NCBI GenBank assembly: GCA_040755975.1
Contig: JBFLZY010000068.1
Coordinates: 1-14,676 of the forward strand
Length of the DNA stretch: 14,676 bases
Direction: 5' to 3'
DNA from: JAIMBK01 sp040755975
Lineage (GTDB): Bacteria; Bacillota; Desulfotomaculia; Desulfotomaculales; Nap2-2B
Every line of letters begins with the position of its first letter. The first letter of the stretch is position 1. Position numbers and translations under genes: made by a program. Shown here piece after piece: positions 7,014-14,162 of the stretch. The notes under the pieces were generated by a model, which was given only the letters and a program-made list of their open reading frames with translations, did not search any database and was not told the origin of the DNA.

Positions 7014-7907
7014 TCAGCCGTACCTGGCGGCTATCCCCGGGGGGTAAGCCACCGAGTGCCCCCGCAGGCTAATTACGGCACCCAGGATCAGGCGTCGTTC
7101 GTAAAGATCCCGCGCCATGCTCAGCCCGTTCTGGAGAGCCCGGGCGATCGCCTCCGGGGGCAGCGCGCCGACTTCTTTGGTCACCAGCAGGTCGGGGATG
7201 TCGGTTTCGGGATCTATAGTTCTGGCCGGAACACGGACGACTGCCGGGTGGTCCACGTTAACCGCGTTGCCCAGGACGGTCGCGCAGGCATCCGCGATGC
7301 CCGCTTCGCCCGCCAAAACGGTGGCCGCGCTGGCGATGCCTAAAGTAAAACTCCTTCCTCCGAAGCCGCTGGTGGCAATCCCGCCGATCCCGCTGGCACG
7401 GGTAACTTCAACTACGTGGCTGACGGTCCCCTTTGTTAAATCGTTCCAAATGCCTGCTCGAATCCTTCCCCCGGGCGGTACGGCCACGGCGATATCCCCG
7501 CCGTTGTTGACCACCACCCAGTCGGCCCCTAGAGACTGCGCTTTGCAAACACAAAATTGCGCGATCGTCCCGGCCACCGCCGCCAGCGGGGTTAGCTGGG
7601 GGTCTCCGGTGGCCCTGGCCGCCGCAATCATGGCGTTGACCACCGGCGGATAGACGGGGTGCAAGTCCACCTGCAAAGCCGGGGAGCGCACAACCGGCAG
7701 CCAGCCGGCCACCTGCTTTAACAACACCACGGCCATCCGGGCGGCCTTCACCGCCGCCCGCTGGCAGGGTAACCCCTTTTTTCTGGCCTCGATGGCCATT
7801 GTGACCGGCCCGTAATCTAAAAGAACCTTTCCTTCCTTCAGGATTTGAATTGCCGGCGCTTTCCCCGGATCCTTCACCGGAGGATTTTTCATCAAAACTT
7901 CGGACAT
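7014..7907 (-). CDS. UPF0280 / COG2122 ApbE-superfamily protein, candidate flavinyltransferase
   Basis: 297 residues. Family motifs are TPLAAVAGTIAQ (106-117), VVVNNGGDIAV (131-141), GIATSGFGGRSFTLGIA (176-192) and IADACAT (204-210), the pattern of the UPF0280 family, which is related to the FMN transferase ApbE. ApbE attaches flavin covalently to target proteins. 6-Hydroxynicotinate reductase of E. barkeri contains a covalently bound flavin, and the gene directly upstream here encodes that enzyme. A role in flavinylating it is therefore a strong but untested inference. The ATG at 7907 has AAGGGGTG at an unusually long 14 bases; ATG at 7892 is an alternative with no better site. Confidence 0.85.
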   Translation of the reverse strand: MSEVLMKNPPVKDPGKAPAIQILKEGKVLLDYGPVTMAIEARKKGLPCQRAAVKAARMAVVLLKQVAGWLPVVRSPALQVDLHPVYPPVVNAMIAAARATGDPQLTPLAAVAGTIAQFCVCKAQSLGADWVVVNNGGDIAVAVPPGGRIRAGIWNDLTKGTVSHVVEVTRASGIGGIATSGFGGRSFTLGIASAATVLAGEAGIADACATVLGNAVNVDHPAVVRVPARTIDPETDIPDLLVTKEVGALPPEAIARALQNGLSMARDLYERRLILGAVISLRGHSVAYPPGIAARYG

Positions 7908-8003
7908 AAAACTTAGAAGTGCACCCCTTTTCGATATGGCAAAGATAAGCTAGCGGGTTTCCCCGGGTCTGCTCTTTCTATTCCGGTACCCTCTCTTGAC
8001 GCC

Positions 8004-8024
8004 CCGACGACCGACGACTGACGA
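8004..8024. repeat. Three-copy 7-bp tandem repeat
   Basis: CCGACGA (8004-8010), CCGACGA (8011-8017), CTGACGA (8018-8024), directly after the reductase stop codon in the 122-base gap before the UPF0280 gene. On the transcript it gives a TCGTCGG-type ladder. It may simply be replication slippage; no function is evident. Confidence 0.6.
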
Positions 8025-8029
8025 CTATT

Positions 8030-9553
8030 TTAGGGCGTCCACCACTCCACGCGGACTTCTTTGAGCACTTCCTCCAGCGGGCGCAAGGCCGCCAGGTGGC
8101 CGCCCAGTTCTGCGTACGTTTTCCGCGTCATCGTATATTCAACGGGCACTACCAGAGCCGGCGTAGGCACCCAGGCGAACGGCCGGGGGGGCATTTTTTC
8201 CACGTCGGCGATAAAGTTAATCCCTCCCCCCGGCATAACAAATACCTCGGCCCCGCCGCACGTCACCTTCACTTTTCCTTCGTGCACCCCCCTGGTCAGG
8301 CGGATGGGGCAGCGGGTGGCGCCAGCGCGCGCGCTGCCGCCGACTCCCGCCCGGATCATCAGGCTGACCCGCGCGTATTCACAGGTTTCGGAGATCAACC
8401 GGACCGCCTCCTGGACCTGCGGCGCGAGCGGGATTCCTTCCCATTCCCCGTTTTCCTGAAGGCGAAACAGGGCGGCGTGGGTGCCGGTGGTTTCGGTAAC
8501 CAGCACGGTCATCCCCGGCCGGGCGGTGTTTAAGTCAACGCCGGCAATAGCCTGGCGGGGGTTGGTGACTGCCGTTCCTCCCCACCCGGGGCCGGGGTCG
8601 CCGAAATAACGTCCCTTGGTGCTCTTCCGCCCGGCCGGCACCACGCCGGAATAGGAAAACCCCGCGGCTGCCCCGGCCGGATGTTCGGAAAGGAGCCCGA
8701 TGATGTGGTGATCCAGGATAATTGCCTCGTCGACCACCCCTTTAAATTGATTGGCGAACATCCCGACCGTCGCGCTCCCGCACCCGACCCGCATCCGGGC
8801 GTCCCGGACTCCGTCGATAACCGGGGGCTTGCCCAGCTGAAGGCAAAGGGTGCTGCCCCCTTCCACTTTTAACCGGACCTCTTCCCCGTTGGCCAGTTCC
8901 GCCAGGGTGCGGGCGGCCCAGATGCCATCCTTGCGGGTGAGCACGTTAACGCCGCCCAGGGAAAGCATTTTTGCTCCGTACTGCTCCGTGGCCACCGCGC
9001 CCACTACGCGGCCGTCTCTGCGGACCCTGGCCCCTTCTTCGCCAATATCCAGATTCGTGTCGATTTTAACTTCCAGCTGGCTGTAACTTAAAGGAGCCTC
9101 GGTAACCACCGTGACCACATCAAGCCCGGCCATTTCGTAAGCCACTATGTAGGGGGAGGGAATACAGTCCGGGTAGGTATTCCCGGCCCCCACGCCGGTT
9201 ATGGGGGGCAAAAGGTCCGGCCTTTGGGCGGCACCGGCCTGCTCCCGGCGGGGAACCACCAGGGGCCGGTCGCGCACGAGCTCGCCGCCCACGTTGCGGT
9301 AGCGCCGGCAGGCGCCCGGGTAGCCCTCCCTGACTGTGCACTGGACCGGGCAGTGCCCGCAAACGACAGCCTCCGGATCAACGCCCGGGGCCGCCTGCGG
9401 CGCTTCCGCCGGGCACACCTTCAGGCAGGTGCCGCAGGACACACATTCCCGGCCAATCAAGGCCTTTTTTTCGCTTATTTGAACGGCGCCTACCGGGCAG
9501 GCCCGGGCGCACAGGCCGCAGCCGGTACAGCGCTCGTGATCAATGGCAAACAC
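8030..9553 (-). CDS. hnr: 6-hydroxynicotinate reductase
   Basis: 507 residues. The N-terminus is a two-cluster ferredoxin domain with [4Fe-4S] ligands C9, C12, C15, C19 and C37, C40, C43, C47. Four further cysteines follow (C65, C68, C72, C82). This fits the two [4Fe-4S] and one [2Fe-2S] clusters reported for E. barkeri 6-hydroxynicotinate reductase, which also has a covalent flavin. The remaining 400 residues are a distinctive domain with GGVNVLTRKDG, DHHIIGLLSEHPAG and MPGGGINFIADVEKMP. It should reduce 6-hydroxynicotinate to 1,4,5,6-tetrahydro-6-oxonicotinate using reduced ferredoxin. The start is a GTG with GGGGAGAT about 11 bases before it; no other in-frame start fits before the first cysteine. 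It follows the enamidase gene by 24 bases. Confidence 0.88.
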   Translation of the reverse strand: MFAIDHERCTGCGLCARACPVGAVQISEKKALIGRECVSCGTCLKVCPAEAPQAAPGVDPEAVVCGHCPVQCTVREGYPGACRRYRNVGGELVRDRPLVVPRREQAGAAQRPDLLPPITGVGAGNTYPDCIPSPYIVAYEMAGLDVVTVVTEAPLSYSQLEVKIDTNLDIGEEGARVRRDGRVVGAVATEQYGAKMLSLGGVNVLTRKDGIWAARTLAELANGEEVRLKVEGGSTLCLQLGKPPVIDGVRDARMRVGCGSATVGMFANQFKGVVDEAIILDHHIIGLLSEHPAGAAAGFSYSGVVPAGRKSTKGRYFGDPGPGWGGTAVTNPRQAIAGVDLNTARPGMTVLVTETTGTHAALFRLQENGEWEGIPLAPQVQEAVRLISETCEYARVSLMIRAGVGGSARAGATRCPIRLTRGVHEGKVKVTCGGAEVFVMPGGGINFIADVEKMPPRPFAWVPTPALVVPVEYTMTRKTYAELGGHLAALRPLEEVLKEVRVEWWTP

Positions 9554-9577
9554 GGCTCAAAGACATCTCCCCATCTT

Positions 9578-10744
9578 TTAGACCATCTTGACCTGGCGCT
9601 TGGCCGGCGGCGTGTTACGGCTTTTCCGCACCCGCACTTCGCCGTCGACGAGCACCATGGCGATGCCGGGGATATCGCCGGCCGCAAAGGCCGCCAGGGC
9701 GTCTTCGCCCACGGAACCCATGGGCGCGTCCATCACCACCAGGTCGGCCGCCAGCCCCTCCTTCACCATGCCAGTAGGCAGACGGAACACCCGGGCCGTA
9801 TTACCCGTCGCCATCGCCACCGCTATCTCCGGAGGCACGTCTGCCAGCGCCGCGGCCAGACAGATGTTCCGCAAAATCCCCAGGGGGATAACGCCCGTTC
9901 CGGAGGGGGCGTCGTTGCCCATGATGATCCGCCGGTAATCTTTTCGTTCGTTAATTAATTGCAATGCCGCGCAGGCCACTTTCGGGTTGCCGCACTGAAC
10001 GATCTCCAGCGCAAAGCCGGTCCCGTTAATTAATTTTTCCACCTCGGCCAGGCTCACCGCCGTCGGCCCGCCGTTAATGTGGGCCACCACATCGGGTTTG
10101 ACGGTCATCACGTCTTCGGCGGTCACTGTGGAACTCCCCGGGATGGAAGTGCCGCCGGTGTGCATGGTCACCACCATCCCGCACCGGTGCGCCATTTCCA
10201 CCAGCGCCGCCGCCTCCGCGGGCTTTTTGACGCCCCCCAGGCCGACCTCCCCCACCAGCCAGACCCCGGCGGCGGCCATTTCCGCAAAGTCCTTCTCCGT
10301 CAGCCCCGGCTCCAGGATCACCGCCCCGCCGTGGACCTTCACCCCGGACGGGCGGGCCTTGGCGTAAGACAGGTGCGCCAGGATAGCCAGCGCTTTCACC
10401 CCGGCGGGGCTGGTGGGGCGGCCCGGCGTGTGCGCCTCCCCGGCCGAAATCATGGTGGTCACCCCGCCGTGCAGGCAGCTGTCGATGTACTCGATGGTTT
10501 TCTGCCGGGGCGCGTAATCCCCGAGCACCGGATGAAAGTGCGAGTCGATAAGTCCGGGGGTAAGGGTCATCCCGCCTACGTCGTAGGTCTCGTCCACTGC
10601 AGATTCCTTTAGAAGACTCCTGTCGCCGATTTTCTGGATTTTCCCCTCCGCAATGATCACGGTATCCGCCTGCGCCAGGGGATTGTCTACGTCCCCCGTG
10701 GCAATTGCCCCGATATTGGTGAGCGCAATTGTTTTCACGATCAA
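9578..10744 (-). CDS. ena: Enamidase (tetrahydro-6-oxonicotinate hydrolase)
   Basis: 388 residues of the amidohydrolase superfamily, matching E. barkeri enamidase closely over its full length: GDYAPRQKT, VTTMISAG, GVKVHGGAVIL, MHTGGTSIPGSSTVTA, HINGGPTA, EIVQCGNPK, GNDAPSGTG and the C-terminal KSRNTPPAKR are all family signatures. Metal ligands are present: H69 and H71 (HFH), bridging E166, H195, H222 and D278, as in the Fe-Zn enzyme. It opens the enamide ring of 1,4,5,6-tetrahydro-6-oxonicotinate to give 2-formylglutarate and ammonia in the cytoplasm. The TTG at 10744 has AAAGGA 5-6 bases upstream. A GTG two codons later (10738) matches the N-terminus of the E. barkeri protein better and may be the true start. 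Confidence 0.92.
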   Translation of the reverse strand: MIVKTIALTNIGAIATGDVDNPLAQADTVIIAEGKIQKIGDRSLLKESAVDETYDVGGMTLTPGLIDSHFHPVLGDYAPRQKTIEYIDSCLHGGVTTMISAGEAHTPGRPTSPAGVKALAILAHLSYAKARPSGVKVHGGAVILEPGLTEKDFAEMAAAGVWLVGEVGLGGVKKPAEAAALVEMAHRCGMVVTMHTGGTSIPGSSTVTAEDVMTVKPDVVAHINGGPTAVSLAEVEKLINGTGFALEIVQCGNPKVACAALQLINERKDYRRIIMGNDAPSGTGVIPLGILRNICLAAALADVPPEIAVAMATGNTARVFRLPTGMVKEGLAADLVVMDAPMGSVGEDALAAFAAGDIPGIAMVLVDGEVRVRKSRNTPPAKRQVKMV

Positions 10745-10783
10745 TCCGTCCTTTCGGCCTGTTCATTTTTTATCCCCGCCGTG

Positions 10784-12268
10784 TTAGATCCACCGTACGC
10801 AAACAGTTTTCTCGTCCATGAACAGCCGCATCGAACCCATTCGCGATTTGGCCGTGCCGAGGAACGATTCCCTCCGGGAACCCAACGGGAAAAAGGCGTA
10901 GGGCTGGGGAATGGCCACGTTTACCCCCACGTTGCCCACGTTGACCTCGCGGATAAACTGGCGGGCGTTTTTGCCGCTGCTGGTAATAATGCAGGCCGAG
11001 TGCCCGAGATTCGTTTTGGTGTTGATCCATTCGATAGCCTGCTCCAGACTGGCGCACCTGATGAGCGCGGCCACCGGACCAAACGCCTCTTCCTTGGCCA
11101 TGGCCATGTCGACGTTGACGTCCTCCAGAATGGTCGGCCCCAGGAAATAACCGCCGGGGTAATCCGCCACCTTGACGGCGCGGCCGTCCAGCACCATCCG
11201 GGCGCCTTCCGCCAGGGACCGCTCGATCCACTGCAGCACCTTTTCCTTTCCCGCCGGCGTGGCTAAAGGTCCCATGTCGGTCTCTTCATCCAGTCCGTAG
11301 CCGACTTTCATACCCGCGGCAGCTTCCTTGAATTCGTTTTTCAGTTCATCGTAAATATCCCCGATCACCACCACGTTGTCCGTGCCCAGGCAGCGCTGGC
11401 CCGTCATCCCGAAGCAGGCCCGCAAAAGCCACTGCACGGCTTCATTCACGTTGGCGTCAGGCATAATCACCACGTGATTTTTCCCGTTGCCGTTGATTGA
11501 CGACCGCTTCCCCAGCTGCCCGCACAGTTCGAAAAGCTCCTTGCCGGCCCGGTTCGAGCCGATAAAGCCAACCCCCTGGATTTCCGGCTGCTGCAGGATC
11601 TCCTTGTTGATGTTCCGCCCGCCGTGGATGAGGTTAATGACCCCGGGCGGGAAGCCGGCCTCCTGGGCCACCCGGCAGACGTATTCCGCAGCCACCGGGT
11701 CTTGCCGGCTCGGGCTGACCACCACCGTACAGCCGGCCGCCAGGGCGTAGGGAACAAAGGAGGACCAGGCGTGCATCGGAATGTTGCCGGGGGTGACGAT
11801 CAGAAAAGCACCCAGCGGCTCCCAGACCAGGTACTGGTCGATCCCCCGGGCCACCTGGTCCGCGTATTCGTTTTGCCGGGGGAGGCCGTACAGGGCGGAG
11901 CAGGACGATTCGATGTTCTCAATCACCCGGCGCACCGAACCCCGGGCTTCGTCGATGGTTCTTCCGTGGTCCTGAACAAGAACGCGGGACAATTCATCGA
12001 AGTGCTCCTCGAACTTCGCCCGCAGGTCGAAAAGGAGGCGCGCCCGGTCCCTTAAGGGGACTTCGCGCCACGCCCCAAAGGCCCGGTGGGCCGCTTCCAC
12101 CGCCGCGCGGGCTTCCTCTTGGGTGGCCGTAGGAAATTCGGAAATCACCTCGCCGGTTGCCGGATTCCGGTCTTCCTCCCAGAGAGGGGACTTAGACTCA
12201 ACCCATTCGCCGTTGATGAACAATTTTTGTTTCCCGTAATGCTTCTTGACCTCTGGAAGCAAAGCCAT
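10784..12268 (-). CDS. Methylmalonate-semialdehyde-type CoA-acylating aldehyde dehydrogenase
   Basis: 494 residues, ALDH superfamily, closest in pattern to MmsA/IolA. Catalytic cysteine is C293 in GMTGQRC. FIGSNRAGKEL and GKNHVVIMPDAN are the MmsA forms of the cofactor region. The ELGGK Glu that serves as general base in hydrolytic ALDHs is replaced by Asn (N259 in NGNGK), as in CoA-dependent MmsA. The C-terminus FPLGSRRESFLG resembles the MmsA end. MmsA oxidises 2-methyl-3-oxopropanoate with NAD+ and CoA, losing CO2. Here the likely substrate is the enamidase product 2-formylglutarate, giving glutaryl-CoA (inference). ATG start, AGAGGGATC 3 bases before it, 29 bases behind the expected start of a sigma-54 transcript. 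First gene of the operon. Confidence 0.88.
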   Translation of the reverse strand: MALLPEVKKHYGKQKLFINGEWVESKSPLWEEDRNPATGEVISEFPTATQEEARAAVEAAHRAFGAWREVPLRDRARLLFDLRAKFEEHFDELSRVLVQDHGRTIDEARGSVRRVIENIESSCSALYGLPRQNEYADQVARGIDQYLVWEPLGAFLIVTPGNIPMHAWSSFVPYALAAGCTVVVSPSRQDPVAAEYVCRVAQEAGFPPGVINLIHGGRNINKEILQQPEIQGVGFIGSNRAGKELFELCGQLGKRSSINGNGKNHVVIMPDANVNEAVQWLLRACFGMTGQRCLGTDNVVVIGDIYDELKNEFKEAAAGMKVGYGLDEETDMGPLATPAGKEKVLQWIERSLAEGARMVLDGRAVKVADYPGGYFLGPTILEDVNVDMAMAKEEAFGPVAALIRCASLEQAIEWINTKTNLGHSACIITSSGKNARQFIREVNVGNVGVNVAIPQPYAFFPLGSRRESFLGTAKSRMGSMRLFMDEKTVCVRWI

Positions 12269-12308
12269 TTTGATCCCTCTCTTTTGAGATATTCACTAAA
12301 AAGAACAC

Positions 12309-12323
12309 GCAAAAATCGTGCCA
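12309..12323 (-). promoter_or_regulatory. Sigma-54 (-24/-12) promoter of the catabolic operon
   Basis: The minus strand reads TGGCACGATTTTTGC, which fits the sigma-54 consensus TGGCACG-N4-TTGC at every fixed base, with correct GG-to-GC spacing. The -12 GC lies 40 bases before the dehydrogenase ATG, giving an expected transcript start near 12297. A sigma-54 activator gene ends just upstream. Its binding sites probably lie in 12324-12388, but no clear dyad could be fixed there. Confidence 0.88.
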
Positions 12324-12388
12324 GAAAAAACTCTGGAGGAAATATCCTTGAATCCGGGAAATTTACTGGTTCGGATCAGTTTTGAGAC

Positions 12389-12430
12389 AAAAAAAGGCTC
12401 ACTTTTGATACAATGAAACAAAAATGAGCC
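12389..12430 (-). terminator. Intrinsic terminator of the sigma-54 activator gene
   Basis: On the minus strand GGCTCATTTTTG (12430-12419) pairs with CAAAAGTGAGCC (12407-12396) as a 12-bp stem with one G-U pair and an 11-base loop, followed at once by seven T (12395-12389). It begins 9 bases after the activator stop codon and separates that gene from the sigma-54 promoter. Confidence 0.9.
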
Positions 12431-12439
12431 AAAACAAAA

Positions 12440-13900
12440 CTATCTCATTCTTATGCCGTATTTACGCATCTTGCGGGCCAGGGTGGCCCTGCTGACCCCC
12501 AGTTTTTTGGCGGCAAGAACAGTTTTGCGGTTAAATCTAATCGCCTGGGCAATCGCCTCTTTTTCGGCGATCTCCGTAATTTCTTTCAGGCTCATCCCCG
12601 GGTCAAACGTCCCCTTATTAAAGTGAGCAAGATAGGAACTTTTTTTGCTTTCCGCCGGAAATGCTTCCGCACCTAAAATGTTCCCTTTGCTGGTGACCAC
12701 CATGCGCTCGACGACATTGATTAATTCGCGCACGTTGCCCGGCCAGGAATAGCTTTCCATGGCATCGAGAAGCTCCGCCGAGAGCACTTTGTTAAACCCA
12801 TACTTGCGGTTAAAATAGGTCACGTAATGTTGCGCAATGGCCACAATATCTTCCTTTCGTTCCCTTAAAGGAGGAACCTTTAAGGGCACCACGCTTAACC
12901 GGTAATACAGATCCTGGCGAAACTGGCCGGCTTTGACCATCTCGTCCAGATCCTTGTTGGACGCGGCAATTACGCGGACGTCTACTTTCACTACTTTTGC
13001 ACCGCCCAGCCGGTTAAATTCCCTCTCTTGCAGAACGCGCAGAAGTTTCACCTGGAGATCCATGGGGAGTTCACCCACTTCGTCCAAAAAGATGCTGCCC
13101 CCGTCAGCCAGCTCAAAGAGACCCCGCCGGCCTTCCCGGGAGGCTCCCGTAAAGGCGCCCGGCTCGTAGCCGAACAACTCGGATTCCAGCAAGTCCCTGG
13201 GAATGGCTCCGCAATTTACCTTTATAAACGGCCGGGGCGAGCGCTGCGGGTTGGCCTTGTGGAGCAAATTGGCGACCACTTCTTTGCCGGCCCCCGACTC
13301 CCCTAAAATGAGCACGGTCGTGTCCACCGGGGCCAGCCGCCGGGCCAAATCCAGAACGTCGAGCATTTTTTTGCTCCGAATGACGATATCTTCATCTTTC
13401 ATCAGCGTTATCCGGATCTCGGACAGCTCCGCCTGGTACCGGTCCGCCAGCTTCTGGGACTGCTTCAGTTTTTCCTGGAGGGCGTATAATTCCGTCACGT
13501 CGTGGCTGTTGACGATGACCAGCTCCACCTGTCCGTCGGCGCCGAAAACCGGGGCTCCCTGCGTCAGGCAGCGTTTTCTTTTGCCGACTTCCTGGATGAT
13601 GGAAACGGGGCGGCCCGTGGAAATCACTTTCGTCGAAACATCGTCGTTAAAGATGCCTTCGGCAACCAGTTCCCGCACGTTTTTCCCCACGAACTGCTCT
13701 TCGGACAATTCGTAAAGCTGCCGCATGGCCTTATTGGAACGGATTATTTTACCGGTTTTGTCGACGATGCTGATTCCGTTGCAGGAGTTGTAGAAAGCCG
13801 CCTCCAATTCCCTTAACTGGCGCTTGACCCGGGCAAGTTCCGCCTGGAGATCGGCCGGCGTTTTCCTTTCCTCTGTCTGCACTGGCTGCTCACCCTCCAT
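12440..13900 (-). CDS. Sigma-54-dependent activator with PAS sensor
   Basis: 486 residues from the ATG at 13900, which has AAGGGA 6-7 bases upstream (a TTG one codon earlier is less likely). A short coiled segment (15-35) leads to a PAS domain (about 33-140), which binds a small ligand or cofactor. A coiled linker (135-165) follows, then the AAA+ domain: Walker A GESGAGKE (200-207), the sigma-54 contact loop GAFTGA (248-253), Walker B SIFLDE (269-274) and WPGNVREL (386-393). The C-terminus is a Fis-type helix-turn-helix (about 458-482, KTVLAAKKLGVSRATLARKM). There is no receiver domain, so it is not a response regulator. It presumably senses the pathway substrate or an intermediate and switches on the promoter at 12309-12323. 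The AAA+ signature is intact. Confidence 0.95.
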   Translation of the reverse strand: MEGEQPVQTEERKTPADLQAELARVKRQLRELEAAFYNSCNGISIVDKTGKIIRSNKAMRQLYELSEEQFVGKNVRELVAEGIFNDDVSTKVISTGRPVSIIQEVGKRKRCLTQGAPVFGADGQVELVIVNSHDVTELYALQEKLKQSQKLADRYQAELSEIRITLMKDEDIVIRSKKMLDVLDLARRLAPVDTTVLILGESGAGKEVVANLLHKANPQRSPRPFIKVNCGAIPRDLLESELFGYEPGAFTGASREGRRGLFELADGGSIFLDEVGELPMDLQVKLLRVLQEREFNRLGGAKVVKVDVRVIAASNKDLDEMVKAGQFRQDLYYRLSVVPLKVPPLRERKEDIVAIAQHYVTYFNRKYGFNKVLSAELLDAMESYSWPGNVRELINVVERMVVTSKGNILGAEAFPAESKKSSYLAHFNKGTFDPGMSLKEITEIAEKEAIAQAIRFNRKTVLAAKKLGVSRATLARKMRKYGIRMR

Positions 13901-13976
13901 CAAATTCCCTTCCTGGTTTCAATAAATTCGTTGCCGGGAACTTTTTTTCCTTTGACCGGCCCAAGACAAATTTTGC

Positions 13977-14005
13977 TTGCCGGACTCCCGGTACTGTGTT
14001 ACATT
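13977..14005 (+). promoter_or_regulatory. Possible cas6 promoter
   Basis: TTGCCG (13977-13982), 17-base spacer, TACATT (14000-14005), each 4 of 6 against the sigma-A consensus, with TG bases before the -10. It would leave a leader of about 150 bases ahead of the cas6 start. It lies in the 262-base divergent gap with the activator gene. Weak. Confidence 0.25.
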
Positions 14006-14162
14006 TTAATCGGACACCAAGACCTTTTGAAAGTTGCCGGGCCGCCTAAACGGTTGGCCGACAAACGGATGCCCGGGTTCGCATCGTTAAAAAGCTTCTA
14101 ATCATTTTTTGATCACTGCTACGGTTTGAAAATCCATCACCAGAAAGGGGATTGATCGGATC

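Noticed and set aside
8004..8024. Start of a CRISPR array or other spaced repeat
   Set aside because: The units are 7 bp and directly adjacent, with no spacers; this is a simple tandem repeat.
9578..10744. Generic dihydroorotase, adenine deaminase or imidazolonepropionase
   Set aside because: The combination GDYAPRQKT, MHTGGTSIPGSS, HINGGPTA and KSRNTPPAKR is specific to enamidase, and the neighbours encode the preceding two steps.
13904..14162. Second sigma-54 promoter or activator binding site in the divergent gap
   Set aside because: No TGGCAC-N5-TTGC pattern on either strand, and no repeated dyad shared with the region before the operon promoter.
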